Counted from the stretch's first letter, positions 37,401 through 43,648 are shown. The stretch: DNA of 61,608 nucleotides from Branchiostoma floridae (GCF_000003815.2 NW_023365779.1:553603-615210), one strand, 5' to 3'. Program-made: numbers and translations. The notes: generated by a model from the sequence alone, not told the origin.

Positions 37401-40386
37401 AACTATTATTGCATTCCTACAGACTTCCTATGAACCTTAGGGAACACATGGGAATCTTTAGTTGTTGGGACACATTCATAGAATTGCATTCCTTTAGAAT
37501 TCCTATGAACCTTAGGGAACACGGGAATGTTGGTTATGGGGGCTCTAGTTGTTGGGACTCATGCATACAAGTGCATTCCTACAGAATTCCTATGAACCTT
37601 AGGGAACACATGGGAGGCTCTAGTTGTTGGGACACATTCATAGAATTGCATTCCTTTGGAATTCCTATGAACCATAGGGAATACAGTATGCTGGGTATGC
37701 AAGCCCCCCCCCCCCCCCCTAAATCTGTTCCAGATGTATCTCCGGTATGCAATGGTGGAAGATTTAGGTCAACATTGTGCTGTACCGGGGATAGCACATT
37801 TCTGCTGGCTGTAGGATTATGTTACAGGTGGGCTAGTATATTGTGCCAGGGATAGTGCGACAGGGAAGTTCCAGTCTATTTCTGATTTGAGCTGTATTGT
37901 TGACCCTCAATCGTCGTCATGGCAATAATACATTTTTATTGCCAGTCTTGTTATTTTAGGGGGAGGCGTTGGTTCGCGATTACCAACGTTGGCTAGGTTC
38001 TCTTGTGCCGGAAAAAGGGGCCAAACTCCCTTATAATTCCAGAGCAAACTCCCTCCCTCGGCAAACTACCTTTCCCGGTACAAGAGAACCTAGCCAATGT
38101 TGAAAATCGCGACCCCCCCCCCCCTCCCACCATAAAAAACCTAACAGCCCCCTTCGAAAACTGGCCTATGCCCTGACATCTTTTAAATGTATTAGAGGGG
38201 AATAAGACATGACAAGTCACGTCTTTAAGTTCCAGACTTGCCACCCCAGAACCAAGGTGTTGAAAGCTTCGTTTTTCTCTAGAACTTTACATTTGGAGAG
38301 TGAAATTAGTCGCCATAAGTTACAGTAGGAGCAATCTCATTAGGTACCTACCATTGAATACCGCTTCCTGCTAGATGTGCAAAGGTTCGGAGACCTCATA
38401 CTTACTCTAAGACTTAGAGTTTTCATGCAGCACAAATGAATATGAAAATATCACCCACCAACCTCTAATGGTAGGTGCCATTTTCCAACAGGAGGCCCAA
38501 AGACCTTGATCACCATGTTCAAAACACCTCATCACATGTATATATATATAGTTCAACCCCCATGTATATTAGTTTCTTAGATCTTTAGATACTAGTAACT
38601 CATGTAGATAAACTGTCCTGTATGTATTGTATGTACAAGTTGCCATGCACTGTATCCTCTACAGTTGTTATGCAACAAAGTTCTTCTTCTGTATATTCAG
38701 ATTGCCACACATTGTACCTGTTACAATTGTCGCGCAATTAAGTTCTATTCATATCAAATATCGCCACAATCAATCCCAATCTTATTAAGGTATTAATTAC
38801 TGCTGAATGACAAACTTGAACAAACATGCCAGAAATGGTACCCAAAACTATACCTCCATCTTTCATGGAGGTAAAATGATATCTTGAATCAAAAGAGACA
38901 GAGCCGGGAACAATACCTCCATTTTTCATGGAGTTTACATGATACCAACCTAGTCTTCTTCCTGGCTTCTCTCATCTTTCATGTGACGGTTTTCTAAACT
39001 GTTTGCCTTTCTGGGATGAATTGTGGTGGGTGAGTTAGGACGATGTTTAGGGGATGTCAATATTTCCCTTTCTCTTTTTCCTTCTTTGTCATAAGAGTTA
39101 TAGTCAGAGATACGTTTTATTTAGAGTATTCTTAACTTCCCAATATCTTTGAAAACGTTATGTATAGAGTTGGATATCTTTCTACAACAGGAATCCATTT
39201 GGGGTGAAACTTAATGAACTTGTTGTCAAAGATACATTTCATTTTAAGCCTTTTCAGATTCCAGCTCTGTCTATAACCCTTGATACATGTCCAGCGGAAC
39301 GTCTTTCCTATAGGAGAAGCCCATTTAGTGTCCAAATGGATGTGTGGCGAGGAGCATTAAGGAGTCTAACAGTTTATCAACTGGATCGGAAACTTCGTCA
39401 TGACGCAGCTGCGGCCTCGGGAGGAGAAACTGGAGAGATGAAGAACTTTACTGCACGACAATTGTGCATGGTACAGTGTGTGGGAACAACTATTACACAA
39501 AGTACAACATAAAGAAATTGAATAAAGCTTAACATCTTATTTAAGGGCTAACATAATGTTTCATATAGTGTTACAATCGAGTGGGCTTATACTTAGTTTC
39601 TATAAAACACGAATTTGCCAACTTGTGCATTATGGGAGTCGATGTCGACCATGTCTGATACTACCCACAATGCACTTACTATCTCGATGACCTGGTGGAA
39701 GTCGATGCCGACCTTCCCTGATATTACCCACAATGCACTTACTATCTCGATGACCTGGCGGAAGTCGATGCCGACCTTCCCTGACATTACCCACAATGCA
39801 CTTACTATCTCGATGACCTGGCGGAAGTCGATGCCGACCTTCCCTGATATTACCCACAATTCACTTACTATTTCGATGACCTGGCGGAAGTCGATACCAA
39901 CCATCTCTAATATTACCCACAATGCACTTACTATCTCGATGACCTGGCGGAAGTCGATGCCGACCTTCCCTGATATTACCCACAATTCACTTACTATCTC
40001 GATGACCTGGCGGAAGTCGATGCCGACCTTCCCTGATATTAACCACAATTCACTTACTATCTCGATGACCTGGCGGAAGTCGATGCCGACCTTCCCTGAT
40101 ATTACCCACAATTCACTTACTATCTCGATGACCTGGCGGAAGTCGATGCCGACCTTCCCTGATATTACCCACAATTCACTTACTATCTCGATGACCTGGC
40201 GGAAGTCGATGCCGACCTTCCCTGATATTACCCACAATTCACTTACTATTTCGATGACCTGGCGGAAGTCGATGCCGACCTCAACGGTGGTCTGGTGCGT
40301 GACGTCAGTGACAGGGCGGAGGCCGGGGTCATAGTTCAGCAGGAGGTGGCTCTTCAGCTGCCGCGCCTCGAAGTCGCCAAACACAA
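10257..40386 (-). CDS. nAChR alpha-type subunit gene (paralogue 2), gene-level span
   Basis: Seven exons on the minus strand, in order 40386-40247, 25708-25664, 25246-25137, 13896-13558, 13020-12827, 11178-11022 and 10629-10257. They encode a pentameric acetylcholine-gated channel subunit from the mature N-terminus to TM4. The 45-nt and 110-nt exons match the small exons 3 and 4 characteristic of nAChR genes, and all phases agree (0, 0, 2, 2, 1, 2). Alpha-type marks are loop-B FGSWTYGG and loop-C YYVCCPEPYP; the GERVGLG pore linker indicates cation selectivity. The signal-peptide exon was not found. Two oddities are a TGA at 10365-10367 in place of the conserved Trp before TM4 and a GC donor after exon 7. 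Nearly every splice edge carries its own tandem array. It is either a functional gene with an allelic or sequencing defect, or a recent pseudogene. Confidence 0.93.
10630..11021 (-). other. Last intron of the (-) nAChR gene
   Basis: About 390 bp between the TM3 exon and the last exon. It begins GCATGG (GC donor) and ends TTCCTTCAG. No repeats or ORFs are recognised. Confidence 0.75.
11022..11178 (-). CDS. nAChR (-) exon 7: TM3 and cytoplasmic loop start
   Basis: The acceptor TTTGTTAACAG precedes 11178. The exon encodes (V)CYYGVTIMLVMFATFMTILI (TM3), then [19 protein letters not shown] and a loop ending FCT plus AG. The 157 nt run phase 1 to phase 2. The next exon starts with G, giving an Arg codon. 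The base after the exon is GC rather than GT (ACCAG|GCATGG), so either a GC-AG intron is used or the donor has mutated. This is the only complete copy; the 12 upstream copies contain just the first 55-70 nt. Confidence 0.9.
11182..12350 (-). repeat. TM3-exon acceptor-edge array, 12 partial copies with (TTTG)n linkers
   Basis: On the minus strand each unit is (TTTG)n TTTACAG followed by about 70 nt of TM3 coding sequence (CYYGVTIMLVMFATFMTILI and usually LNL), then directly the next (TTTG)n. Junctions on the + strand lie at about 11216, 11311, 11416, 11499, 11598, 11700, 11800, 11896, 12001, 12101, 12194 and 12281. Period is about 82-107 bp, depending on TTTG count and on two shortened copies (11416, 12194) that end at ATGACGTCATG. 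Units at 11598/11700/11800 recur as 11896/12001/12101, a higher-order duplication of about 300 bp. The most upstream copy (12281) is the most diverged. Long minus-strand ORFs across this array are artefacts. Confidence 0.95.
12451..12826 (-). repeat. 90-bp TM2-exon donor-edge array (3 intact extra copies, 1 decayed)
   Basis: On the minus strand the end of the TM1-TM2 exon ([18 protein letters not shown] plus G) with donor ATTG|GTAAGT is followed by three more copies whose donor elements begin at + strand 12731, 12641 and 12551, exactly 90 bp apart. A fourth copy near 12451 has lost its GT (ATTG|GGAAGC). 90 nt is 30 codons, and the frame stays open through all copies, so use of a distal donor would insert one or more 30-residue TM2-like blocks. 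Internally each unit also repeats a CTGTTCC/CTGATGGT segment. Confidence 0.95.
12827..13020 (-). CDS. nAChR (-) exon 6: TM1, linker, TM2 pore helix
   Basis: The acceptor CCCCATGCCAG precedes 13020. The exon encodes (S)MYYLIFLVSPCLLFSIMTIL (TM1), [35 protein letters not shown] (TM2) and TSSAVPLI plus one base, 194 nt, phase 2 to phase 1. The donor is ATTG|GTAAGT at 12826. The Pro-Cys in TM1 and the Leu/Val ring positions of TM2 are family hallmarks. The sequence is nearly identical to the plus paralogue across the linker and TM2, suggesting strong constraint or gene conversion. Confidence 0.94.
13130..13557 (-). repeat. Loop-C exon donor-edge array (4 extra copies)
   Basis: On the minus strand, copies of the exon-5 end recur downstream of it, separated by (TTTG)n tracts. 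Copies 2 (13523-13449) and 4 (about 13286-13212) have the form TTTAG|75 nt|GT and encode [18 protein letters not shown] and the following basic residues. 75 nt with matching phases (2 in, 2 out) makes them frame-neutral cassette candidates. Copy 3 (about 13411-13330) has lost its GT (GAG|ATTTG) and one Cys of the pair. Copy 5 (near 13190-13130) has an internal deletion but the best donor of the set (CTG|GTGAGG). Confidence 0.93.
13558..13896 (-). CDS. nAChR (-) exon 5: Cys-loop, loops B and C
   Basis: The acceptor GTCATCAG precedes 13896. The exon encodes (S)[57 protein letters not shown] and, after a WELL motif, [18 protein letters not shown] to the basic YVRR stretch. The length is 339 nt, phase 2 to phase 2. 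The Cys-loop has 13 residues between its cysteines. The first donor is GGAG|GTTTGT at 13557, with T at +3 and so weak compared with GTAAGT. The plus paralogue splits this region into two exons, so an intron was lost here or gained there. Confidence 0.94.
13950..14560 (-). repeat. Decayed copies of the exon-5 acceptor edge
   Basis: At 14092 the acceptor (TACCAG) and about 100 nt of exon-5 coding sequence ([23 protein letters not shown]) are duplicated, then broken by a C/G homopolymer at 14001-14020. Weaker copies sit near 14390-14425 (FDRVGNDHNQL with changes) and 14510-14550 (RNQFMTNVINSEA). The decay gradient away from the real exon suggests sequential outward duplication. Confidence 0.85.
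14870..15745 (+). repeat. About 390-bp tandem repeat (2.3 copies) with internal (AC)n
   Basis: The unit begins near CTCAGCAGTCTGAATGG...TTGCCTCCGCCAGACTACAG. It includes ATGGTACTTCCTGAGCACAA, CCAAAATCTAATCATTTCCA and GTTGACAGACAGAC. The unit recurs at about 14890, 15293 and 15665. The first copy has an expanded (AC)n at about 15203-15241, where the second has only a few repeats. Confidence 0.88.
16070..16995 (-). mobile_element. 5'-truncated LINE, reverse-transcriptase C-terminal fragment
   Basis: The minus strand encodes LHPKKCQVMHIQFRKTPYP, then MKILGVLLQSDLRWNSHVDS and a thumb/C-terminal region (RRLCLLRKLKHF, SYIRPVLEYCAPVW, IEKVQRRAVRIILG). This is the end of a CR1/Jockey-superclade reverse transcriptase, stopping at 16351-16353. 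A 3' UTR of about 280 bp follows, to roughly 16070. The catalytic YxDD part is missing. The ORF of about 215 codons has no internal stop, so the insertion is not very old. Confidence 0.88.
18590..18745 (-). mobile_element. tRNA-derived SINE-like copy (minus)
   Basis: On the minus strand: GTTAGCGCGTTTGGCTCGG (A-box-like), GAGGTCCCAAGTTCGGTACC (B-box-like), then ATGCCCC and GACGGTGGAGTGACGCAC, then CGAGCCTCTTCGGCTAATCT. The last two words also follow the tRNA-like head of the copy at 44168-44395, so both belong to one family of tRNA-derived retroposon. The copy is diverged and not expected to be active. Confidence 0.7.
19130..19215 (+). repeat. Interspersed repeat end (pairs with 27010-27095 in inverse orientation)
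   Basis: TCTGTATCTATATAGCCGGT then ATAACCGCCGTTCGGCATAA appear here, and the reverse complement (CGCCGAACGGCGGTTATACC, GGCTATATAAATACAGA) near 27048-27090. It is a dispersed family with a short internal palindrome (CCGTTCGG/CCGAACGG). Type unknown. Confidence 0.6.
19620..19765 (+). mobile_element. Retroposon 3' end with A-rich tail
   Basis: CTTTTTGGCTTCTACCTCTC runs to CAAATAAATAAAATCAAAAA and then (AATC)-like and (AAAG)n simple sequence. The layout is a retroposon 3' end with an AATAAA signal. The adjoining coding part is absent. Confidence 0.4.
20700..24350. repeat. Diverged tandem array, unit about 190-310 bp
   Basis: A unit recurs about a dozen times. Markers are TTCAGTGCAC(A/G)GTA(A/C)AAGCC, ATTAGAAAGTAGGAAAATAT, GTTATTGCCGTCATG, CACTGAG(T/C)GGTAATGTT, AGTACGTGATAGGATAAAA, TTGACGTGCCGATTCGCAC, CGCTCCACGCATTA and GGAACAAGCAAAACGATCAA. 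The most regular copies lie between 22440 and 24240 and the most diverged at 20700-21150. The block is non-coding and lies inside intron 4. Confidence 0.85.
21552..21740 (+). repeat. 22-bp minisatellite (about 8.5 copies)
   Basis: The unit GTTGGCGACACATTGGCGACCT is itself two 11-bp half-units. It is nearly perfect across about 190 bp and embedded in the larger diverged array. It is open in four frames by chance (peptides of LLATHWRPVGD and the complementary strand), not a gene. Confidence 0.95.
24446..24522. repeat. CA/CG-rich microsatellite
   Basis: Mixed (CA)n with CGCGCTCGCGCG interruptions and ACACAA variants. Confidence 0.9.
25038..25136 (-). repeat. 31-bp donor-edge minisatellite at exon 4 (3 extra copies)
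   Basis: On the minus strand, exon 4 ends GTACTCTACAACTC|GTGAGT. The 31-bp segment covering this edge is repeated at once, with GTGAGT elements beginning (+ coordinates of ACTCAC) at 25131, 25100, 25069 and 25038, exactly 31 bp apart. The outermost copy has one change (TATAACTC). 31 is not a multiple of three. Confidence 0.95.
25137..25246 (-). CDS. nAChR (-) exon 4 (110 nt): loop A region
   Basis: The acceptor TTTGTTCCTCAG precedes 25246. The exon encodes YWYDEALVWNSTNFWGISYI, NIPSNEVWLPDTVLYN plus two bases of Ser, with donor GTGAGT. Exactly 110 nt, phase 0 to 2, as in the canonical nAChR exon 4. The WLPD..LYN motif is the loop A signature of Cys-loop acetylcholine receptors. Confidence 0.95.
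25247..25663 (-). repeat. Intron 3 with (GA)n-rich microsatellite
   Basis: This 417-bp intron lies between the 45-nt and 110-nt exons. It contains a poly-G run (25291-25304) and a GA-rich microsatellite at about 25415-25613 (GAGA with GACA and GGGA variants). Peptides across it are low-complexity artefacts. Confidence 0.92.
25664..25708 (-). CDS. nAChR (-) exon 3 (45 nt)
   Basis: The acceptor CTCCGTTTCAG precedes 25708. The 45 nt encode DEKNQIMTSVVWLRQ, and the donor is CAG|GTAAGA. A 45-nt, phase 0/0 exon with this motif is the hallmark exon 3 of nAChR genes. It joins in frame to VIEI of exon 2 and to YWYDEA of exon 4. It is the only short exon here without an obvious edge array. Confidence 0.96.
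27090..27870. repeat. About 305-bp tandem repeat (2.5 copies)
   Basis: The unit contains TAACACTATCCTAACAAGTT, AGAGGCGTGGATAAAAGCAG, ACTTTGGTGTTTATATCATA, GCTTCGTGGTTCGTGTGGTC and TTCTGTCAGTCACGAAGTC. Copies start near 27100, 27430 and 27740, and the last is partial. A further marker (TTTCTGTCAGTCACGAAGTC) is seen upstream at 26955. Confidence 0.85.
28690..28944. repeat. Left part of an about 90-bp satellite, interrupted by the Ngaro element
   Basis: Units of TTCGTATGATCC...AAGTGTTA(A/G)AATG, GTAAGAAAT(A/T)TGTTCTTCT and CAATTGC run into the element's left edge at 28944 and resume at 33968. The block 28847-28944 matches 34543-34641 closely. Confidence 0.85.
28942..29033 (-). repeat. Ngaro terminal repeat B2
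   Basis: 92 bp beginning (+ strand) AATTAGCTGCTTACACAAGA and ending CCGGATACACAGGC. It is identical to B1 at 29441-29532. The outer edge touches the satellite at AAT (28942-28944). Confidence 0.93.
29270..29443 (-). repeat. Ngaro repeat A2
   Basis: 174 bp beginning (+ strand) TTGAGAGAACGACAGAGCAG and ending CATTTTTCCACAAT. It is identical to A1 at 33794-33967. It directly abuts B1, sharing AAT. Confidence 0.93.
29441..29532 (-). repeat. Ngaro repeat B1
   Basis: 92 bp, identical to B2. It lies between the recombinase ORF side and A2, as required by the split-direct-repeat model, in which B1-A2 supplies the template for restoring full termini. Confidence 0.93.
29766..30534 (-). CDS. Ngaro tyrosine recombinase (YR)
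   Basis: The readable part starts at the gap edge (SGLKTLHTLFGLNTRAF) and encodes a phage-integrase-fold recombinase of about 255 residues, ending in TGA/TAG-type termination at 29766. Catalytic signature: Arg in FFTFQRKSNF, His-x-x-Arg in SLHSGRRGGATFAFRSG, Trp in LQGDWRSSAY and the nucleophile Tyr in the following LLYLRV stretch. It would integrate a circular double-stranded cDNA by site-specific recombination without target duplication. Its N-terminus and any overlap with the RNase H ORF lie in the 100-N gap, so the start is unknown. Confidence 0.92.
30535..30634. other. Assembly gap (100 N) inside the Ngaro element
   Basis: Hides the RNase H/YR junction. Frames computed across it are meaningless because the N count is a placeholder. 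Confidence 0.95.
30635..33741 (-). CDS. Ngaro Gag-reverse transcriptase-RNase H polyprotein
   Basis: One uninterrupted frame runs from ATG 33741 (MTGTKSCRACSLPVKGHPGP) to the gap, about 1035 codons. The frame is also open upstream to 33966, but that part is repeat A1. In order: a Cys-rich N-terminus, an acidic/basic linker, an Arg-Ser-rich segment of about 150 residues, a Gag-like core (VKVSWPQWNVHFPGHGKGG), a Cys/His cluster (CGPYQNKTCNHSSDHW, CNMCLLVRN), then RT (RRLVVDFSFPHGHSVND, KTDLSRAYRQLPVDP, active site NYLDDFGG near 31495-31506) and RNase H (STDACSTGCGAY, HVLEML, RCDNAACVHVLNSG, DNRIADHLSRW: the D-E-D-D set). No stop or frameshift is seen. Gag and Pol may be one protein or separated by processing. 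Confidence 0.93.
33794..33967 (-). repeat. Ngaro terminal repeat A1
   Basis: 174 bp, identical to A2 at 29270-29443. Its outer end CCACAAT abuts the satellite sequence GACGTTATACAAG at 33968. As the element's 5' end it presumably carries the promoter, but no motif was recognised. Confidence 0.93.
33968..35450. repeat. Satellite of about 85-100 bp units, including the empty-site paralogue
   Basis: About 14 diverged units: GATCGTTTCGTATGATCCC, AGCAAGGCTTGGTGTTAGAA, TGACTTTATTGTAAGAAATA, TGTTCTTCTTACATT and CAATTGCATGGAAA. Positions 34547-34700 reproduce the sequence on both sides of the Ngaro element without the element (TTATTGTTAGAAT joined to GACGTTATACAAG at 34640/34641). Confidence 0.9.
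35640..36640. repeat. Duplicated block, partner at 38165-38560
   Basis: Two segments recur about 2 kb downstream: GACATCTTATAGATGTATCA...GTTCAAAA (35645-35730, 35890-35970, 38175-38265) and GTGAAACTAGTCGCTATAAG...CGGAGACCTCATACC...GAATATGAAAATA (36300-36460, 38297-38450). Between the duplicated segments at 35975-36260 sits a copy of the TTACTCAAG-family foldback. Non-coding. Confidence 0.75.
36840..36890 (+). mobile_element. Family-A retroposon 3' end
   Basis: ACATTGTACCGTGTACGATC, GTTGCGCAATAAAG and TTCTTCTTC. Same family as 1600-1675 and 2095-2150. Confidence 0.45.
37290..37700 (+). repeat. About 75-bp tandem repeat (5-6 copies)
   Basis: The unit has GGGGGCTCTAGTTGTTG, GGACACATTCATA, GCATTCCTACAGAATTCCTA and TGAACCTTAGGGAACACA. 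Spacing varies between 70 and 85 bp. Confidence 0.9.
38165..38760 (+). repeat. Second copy of the 35.6-36.6 kb block plus two family-A retroposon ends
   Basis: It contains the partners of the duplicated block, a short (TA)n at 38540-38552, and family-A ends at about 38640-38690 (GTTGTTATGCAACAAAG) and 38700-38745 (CAATTGTCGCGCAATTAAG). Confidence 0.65.
39611..40246 (-). repeat. 63-bp donor-edge minisatellite at exon 2 (9 extra copies)
   Basis: On the minus strand, exon 2 ends GTCATCGAAATA|GTAAGTG. The last 35 or so coding bases, the donor and about 25 intron bases recur with a period of exactly 63 bp, GTAAGT sites lying (+ strand ACTTAC) at 40241, 40178, 40115, 40052, 39989, 39926, 39863, 39800, 39737 and 39674. 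All ten keep GTAAGT, and a partial eleventh unit starts near 39611. 63 nt is 21 codons and the frame stays open across the array (VGIDFRQVIEI then VSELWVISGK). Each unit also holds an acceptor-like AATATCAG. Confidence 0.96.
40247..40386 (-). CDS. nAChR (-) exon 2: mature N-terminus
   Basis: The acceptor CGATGTTGCAG precedes 40386. The exon encodes VFGDFEARQLKSHLLLNYDP, GLRPVTDVTHQTTVEVG and IDFRQVIEI, ending phase 0 at ATA|GTAAGT. It aligns with the nAChR N-terminal helix and beta1 region (LL..Y....RPV........V..G......I.EI) and joins directly to DEKNQIM of exon 3. 140 nt is close to the usual exon-2 size. The signal-peptide exon should lie upstream (higher coordinates) but was not identified. 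Confidence 0.92.
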
Positions 40387-40419
40387 CTGCAACATCGACG
40401 GGGAGGAGGTTAGCTTTTT

Positions 40420-40565
40420 ATTTTTACGCCAAAAAGCAGTTACTCAAGCAACTGAAAATGATTTTGGAAACATCAGTTATCTTTCGTCAAAATCATATCT
40501 AGTTGCTTCTTTTTGGCATATCTTATTACCTGGATGTCTAACCTTCATCGACATATCTTTTCATC
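40420..40565. repeat. Foldback repeat of the TTACTCAAG family
   Basis: ACGCCAAAAAGCAGTTACTC, AAGCAACTGAAAATGATTTTG at 40427-40465 is mirrored by CAAAATCATATCTAGTTGCT, TCTTTTTGGC at 40488-40518 and followed by ATTACCTGGATGTCTAACCT. The same palindromic core occurs at 35975-36260, 46310-46385 and 52735-52800. Confidence 0.75.
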
Positions 40566-41820
40566 GTTAGTTCATAGGTTTTTTTACAACTATAAAATCA
40601 AGGAGAAAGGGTTGCTCCAGGTTTTGTTTTCCGATTTTGGTCAGTCGAAGCTCAATCGGGCCTGCAGGCCTTTTTTCATTGAGATAGAATCATTGAAGCT
40701 ATAACCTCCTTGATATGATATATCAAAGTTACGAAGTTATGAAGAAAATCTTCTAAACATAAAGCGGTATCCTTACACAGATATGATGTAATAAAAACAC
40801 ACATATAGCAGAGTATACAAAGCTCGTCGATGGTCTGTATCCATTCGTTCTTTATATTTTTGTCGTTGTAAGAGTGTCTAAAAGGTCTTTTCTATATCAT
40901 TTTTTATGTCAGAAGAAACATTTTGCATCTACCACTAAGTACGTGACTGACCCTCCAAAGTCACAGCTAGCCACAGCCGTGCTTAACCCCATCAACTCTG
41001 ACATTATGCTGAAGGTTCCCGTATCCAAGTGAAGCAAAAGAAGAAATGTCAAGCGTAGGCAAATAGATTGAACTTCACGCGTTCTTTCCTGAATGCCACG
41101 CGCCCTTTCTTTTATCTTTATTTGACATTTTGAGGTCTTTGCAAGAGATTATATGAAATTCATTATTGTTGCCCCCATGGCAATCTTTCTTTTTTCTTTT
41201 CTAAGTGCATATTTATTCTACTCGGTTTTGGGTAGCGATATACTACGTACCTGAGACGAAAATAAGTTAAGATTTTAAAATACGCAGCAGCGGGCGATGA
41301 ACATACACAGAAATATTGAATGACAAACCGTATGTCTAACTCTCTCAGCTTATCTAGTGTTCATTGATACACCACTTTAAAATCGTTATGACCATCAGTA
41401 ATACATATTCCTGACAGGAATGAGACCATTAAATACAGATACGTTCACGACTATGGTGTGGATTTGAAGCATCTCCTAGACACCATCCAGTCTCTGCACG
41501 CCATCCTTAAGTTGAGGAAGAACTCACGAAGATAACCGAAGGTTCAATTCAGGTTATCATTGCCGTAAAGTACGGCTGGGTGCTACTATCTGCTCACACT
41601 GTATAACAACTCAAATGTATAGGACAACCACTCGCCCACACACAGCTAAATTGCATACACTAGATGATTTGTATGTATGCTTATTTTCCCTAACAGCCTG
41701 AACACACACAAAGCCAGGTGCTGTTTGAAGCTATAACAAGCTTAAAAACAGGCGAAAAAACGAAGTCTGTGGCAAACATAAAAGGTTGTCACAGCGGTGT
41801 TCCATCCATTTAGCTACTGC
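40566..41820. other. Non-coding, no recognised features
   Basis: AT-rich sequence upstream of exon 2 of the minus gene. It contains an interspersed-repeat word near 40646-40682 (AAGCTCAATCGGGCC...CATTGAG). No signal-peptide exon could be recognised. Confidence 0.5.
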
Positions 41821-41829
41821 GCTTAATGG

Positions 41830-43240
41830 AACTCTGCGGTACAGAACAACCTTCACGTGATACCAGCAAGCCACGACGGAGAAAAACATAGTTTATGTGC
41901 CTCTGAGGAAAATATTCTAGAGACAAGCCATAAGTTTAGGGATAACGCTACGGAAACAACCATTCATCAAGAAACAGTTTAAGAGAATCTTGCCGACATG
42001 AAATATTACCATGTTTATTCCATCCATTTATCCACTCAGTTTGATGAAACTCTGGTACAGAGGAATCTTACAAGCGATAGCACAAGCCGCGACTGATAGT
42101 TTTGGTGCCTCTGAGGTAAATATTCTAGAGACAAGTCATTTGTTTAGGGATAACGCTACGGAAACTAACATTCATCAAGAAACAGTTTAAGAGAATCTTG
42201 CCGACATGAAATATTACCATGTTTATTCCATCCATTTATCCAGTCAGTTTGATGAAACTCTGGTACAGAGGAATCTTACAAGTGATAGCACGAGTCGCGA
42301 CTGAGAAAAACATAGTTTAGGTGCCTCTGAGGAGAACATTCTAGAGACAAGCCATCTGCTTAGGGATAACGCTACGGAAACTAACATTCATCAAGAAACA
42401 GTTTAAGAGAATCTTGCCGACATGAAATATTACCATGTTTATCCATCCATTTATCCACTCAGGTTGATGAAACTCTGGTACTGAGGAATCTTACAAGTGA
42501 TAGAACAAGTCGCGACTGATAGTTTTGGTGCTTCTGTGGAAAATATTCTAGAGACAAGCCATAAGTTTAGGGATAACGCTACGGAAACAACCATTCATCA
42601 AGAAACAGTTTAAGAGAATCTTGCCGACATGAAATGTTGCCATGTTTATTCCATCCATTTATCCACTCAGTTTTATGAAACTCTGGTACTGAAGAATCTT
42701 ACAAGCGATAGCACAAGTCACGACGGATAAAAACGTAGTTTAGGTGCCTCTGAGGAAAATATTCTAGAGATAAGCCACCTGTTTAGGGATAACGCTACGG
42801 AAATAACCATTCATAAAGAACAGTTTAAGAGTATTTTGCCGAGATGAAATATGACCATGTTTTTCCATCCATACTCCGTTTGATGGAACTTCATGGGAAA
42901 CATTCTAGCAATAGCGCAAACTGCGACTGAGGAGAAAACCATAGTTTAGGTGCCTCCGAGGAGAGAATTTTAGAAACAAGCCATTTGTTTAAGGATAACA
43001 TTACGGAAACACCCATACATCAAGAGCATGTTTTTTCCATCTATTTCGCCACTCAGTTTGATGGACCTCTGTGGTAACGTTACAAGGGAATCATCCAAGC
43101 GATAGCACAAGTTGCGATTGATAAAACTATAGTTTAGGTGCCTCTAAGGTAGACATTCTAGAAACAAGCCATTTATTTAAGGATAACATTCCCGAAACAA
43201 CCATTCAGCTAGAACCATTCCTTCCCCTTTCTTCCTGGGT
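41830..43240. repeat. About 210-bp tandem repeat (6-7 copies)
   Basis: The unit has AAACAGTTTAAGAGAATCTT, GCCGACATGAAATATTACCA, TGTTTATTCCATCCATTTAT, CCACTCAGTTTGATGAAACT, GGTGCCTCTGAGG, ATATTCTAGAGACAAGCCAT and TTAGGGATAACGCTACGGAA. Copies start near 41971, 42178, 42395, 42602 and 42820, with more diverged ones to 43200. Confidence 0.92.
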
Positions 43241-43593
43241 GAGATATCATATTACCACCGTTTGCAGAAACACCTGAAACGTGAAATATGATACAATAAA
43301 GGACGGCCGGGAAATTTGACACCAAGTACTTGAATATCTCCTCTAGGTTTAAGTTGATAAATATGGCATTTTTGTGCAGGGGATTACAGCTGACATCAGT
43401 TTGCTAATGGCCACTCAGAAGCTTTTCTGTAAAAGCCGAGTCAAGGCGAAGCCTTCTGTACAACAGTTGTAACAGGATTGAGGATTTAGTCAAAGTCAAA
43501 GGTACAATGTAAGACAAAGTGTTGGATGAGAGTACTGACTAGTTATATTTGTTACATCAATTTTTTACAGTTCACGCGTAAATTCTAAGCTAT

Positions 43594-43595
<2 letters not shown>

Positions 43596-43645
<50 letters not shown>
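43596..43645. repeat. (AT)n microsatellite
   Basis: Uninterrupted AT dinucleotide run of about 50 bp. Confidence 0.95.

Positions 43646-43648
<3 letters not shown>

Larger units (their letters stand above)
25709..40246 (-). other. Intron 2 of the (-) nAChR gene, about 14.5 kb
   Basis: The intron is bounded by donor ATA|GTAAGT (40246) and acceptor TTTCAG (25709). It contains the Ngaro element, several satellites, retroposon ends and duplicated segments, listed separately. A possible small coding-like block at about 36900-37105 (SGRESNESSRGSERTTSEQV, then a stretch rich in Val/Gly) has no recognised family and is not called as a gene. Short GGGCATCATAC repeats occur at 26128-26172. Confidence 0.8.

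Noticed and set aside
39611-40246. CRISPR-like array (regular repeats of near-equal spacing)
   Set aside because: Repeats are contiguous with no unique spacers, the genome is eukaryotic and the unit is an exon edge.
39593-40384. 263-codon minus-strand and 239-codon plus-strand ORFs with a 21-residue repeat
   Set aside because: The 63-bp splice-edge array is open by its period. Only the first 140 nt on the minus strand is a real exon.
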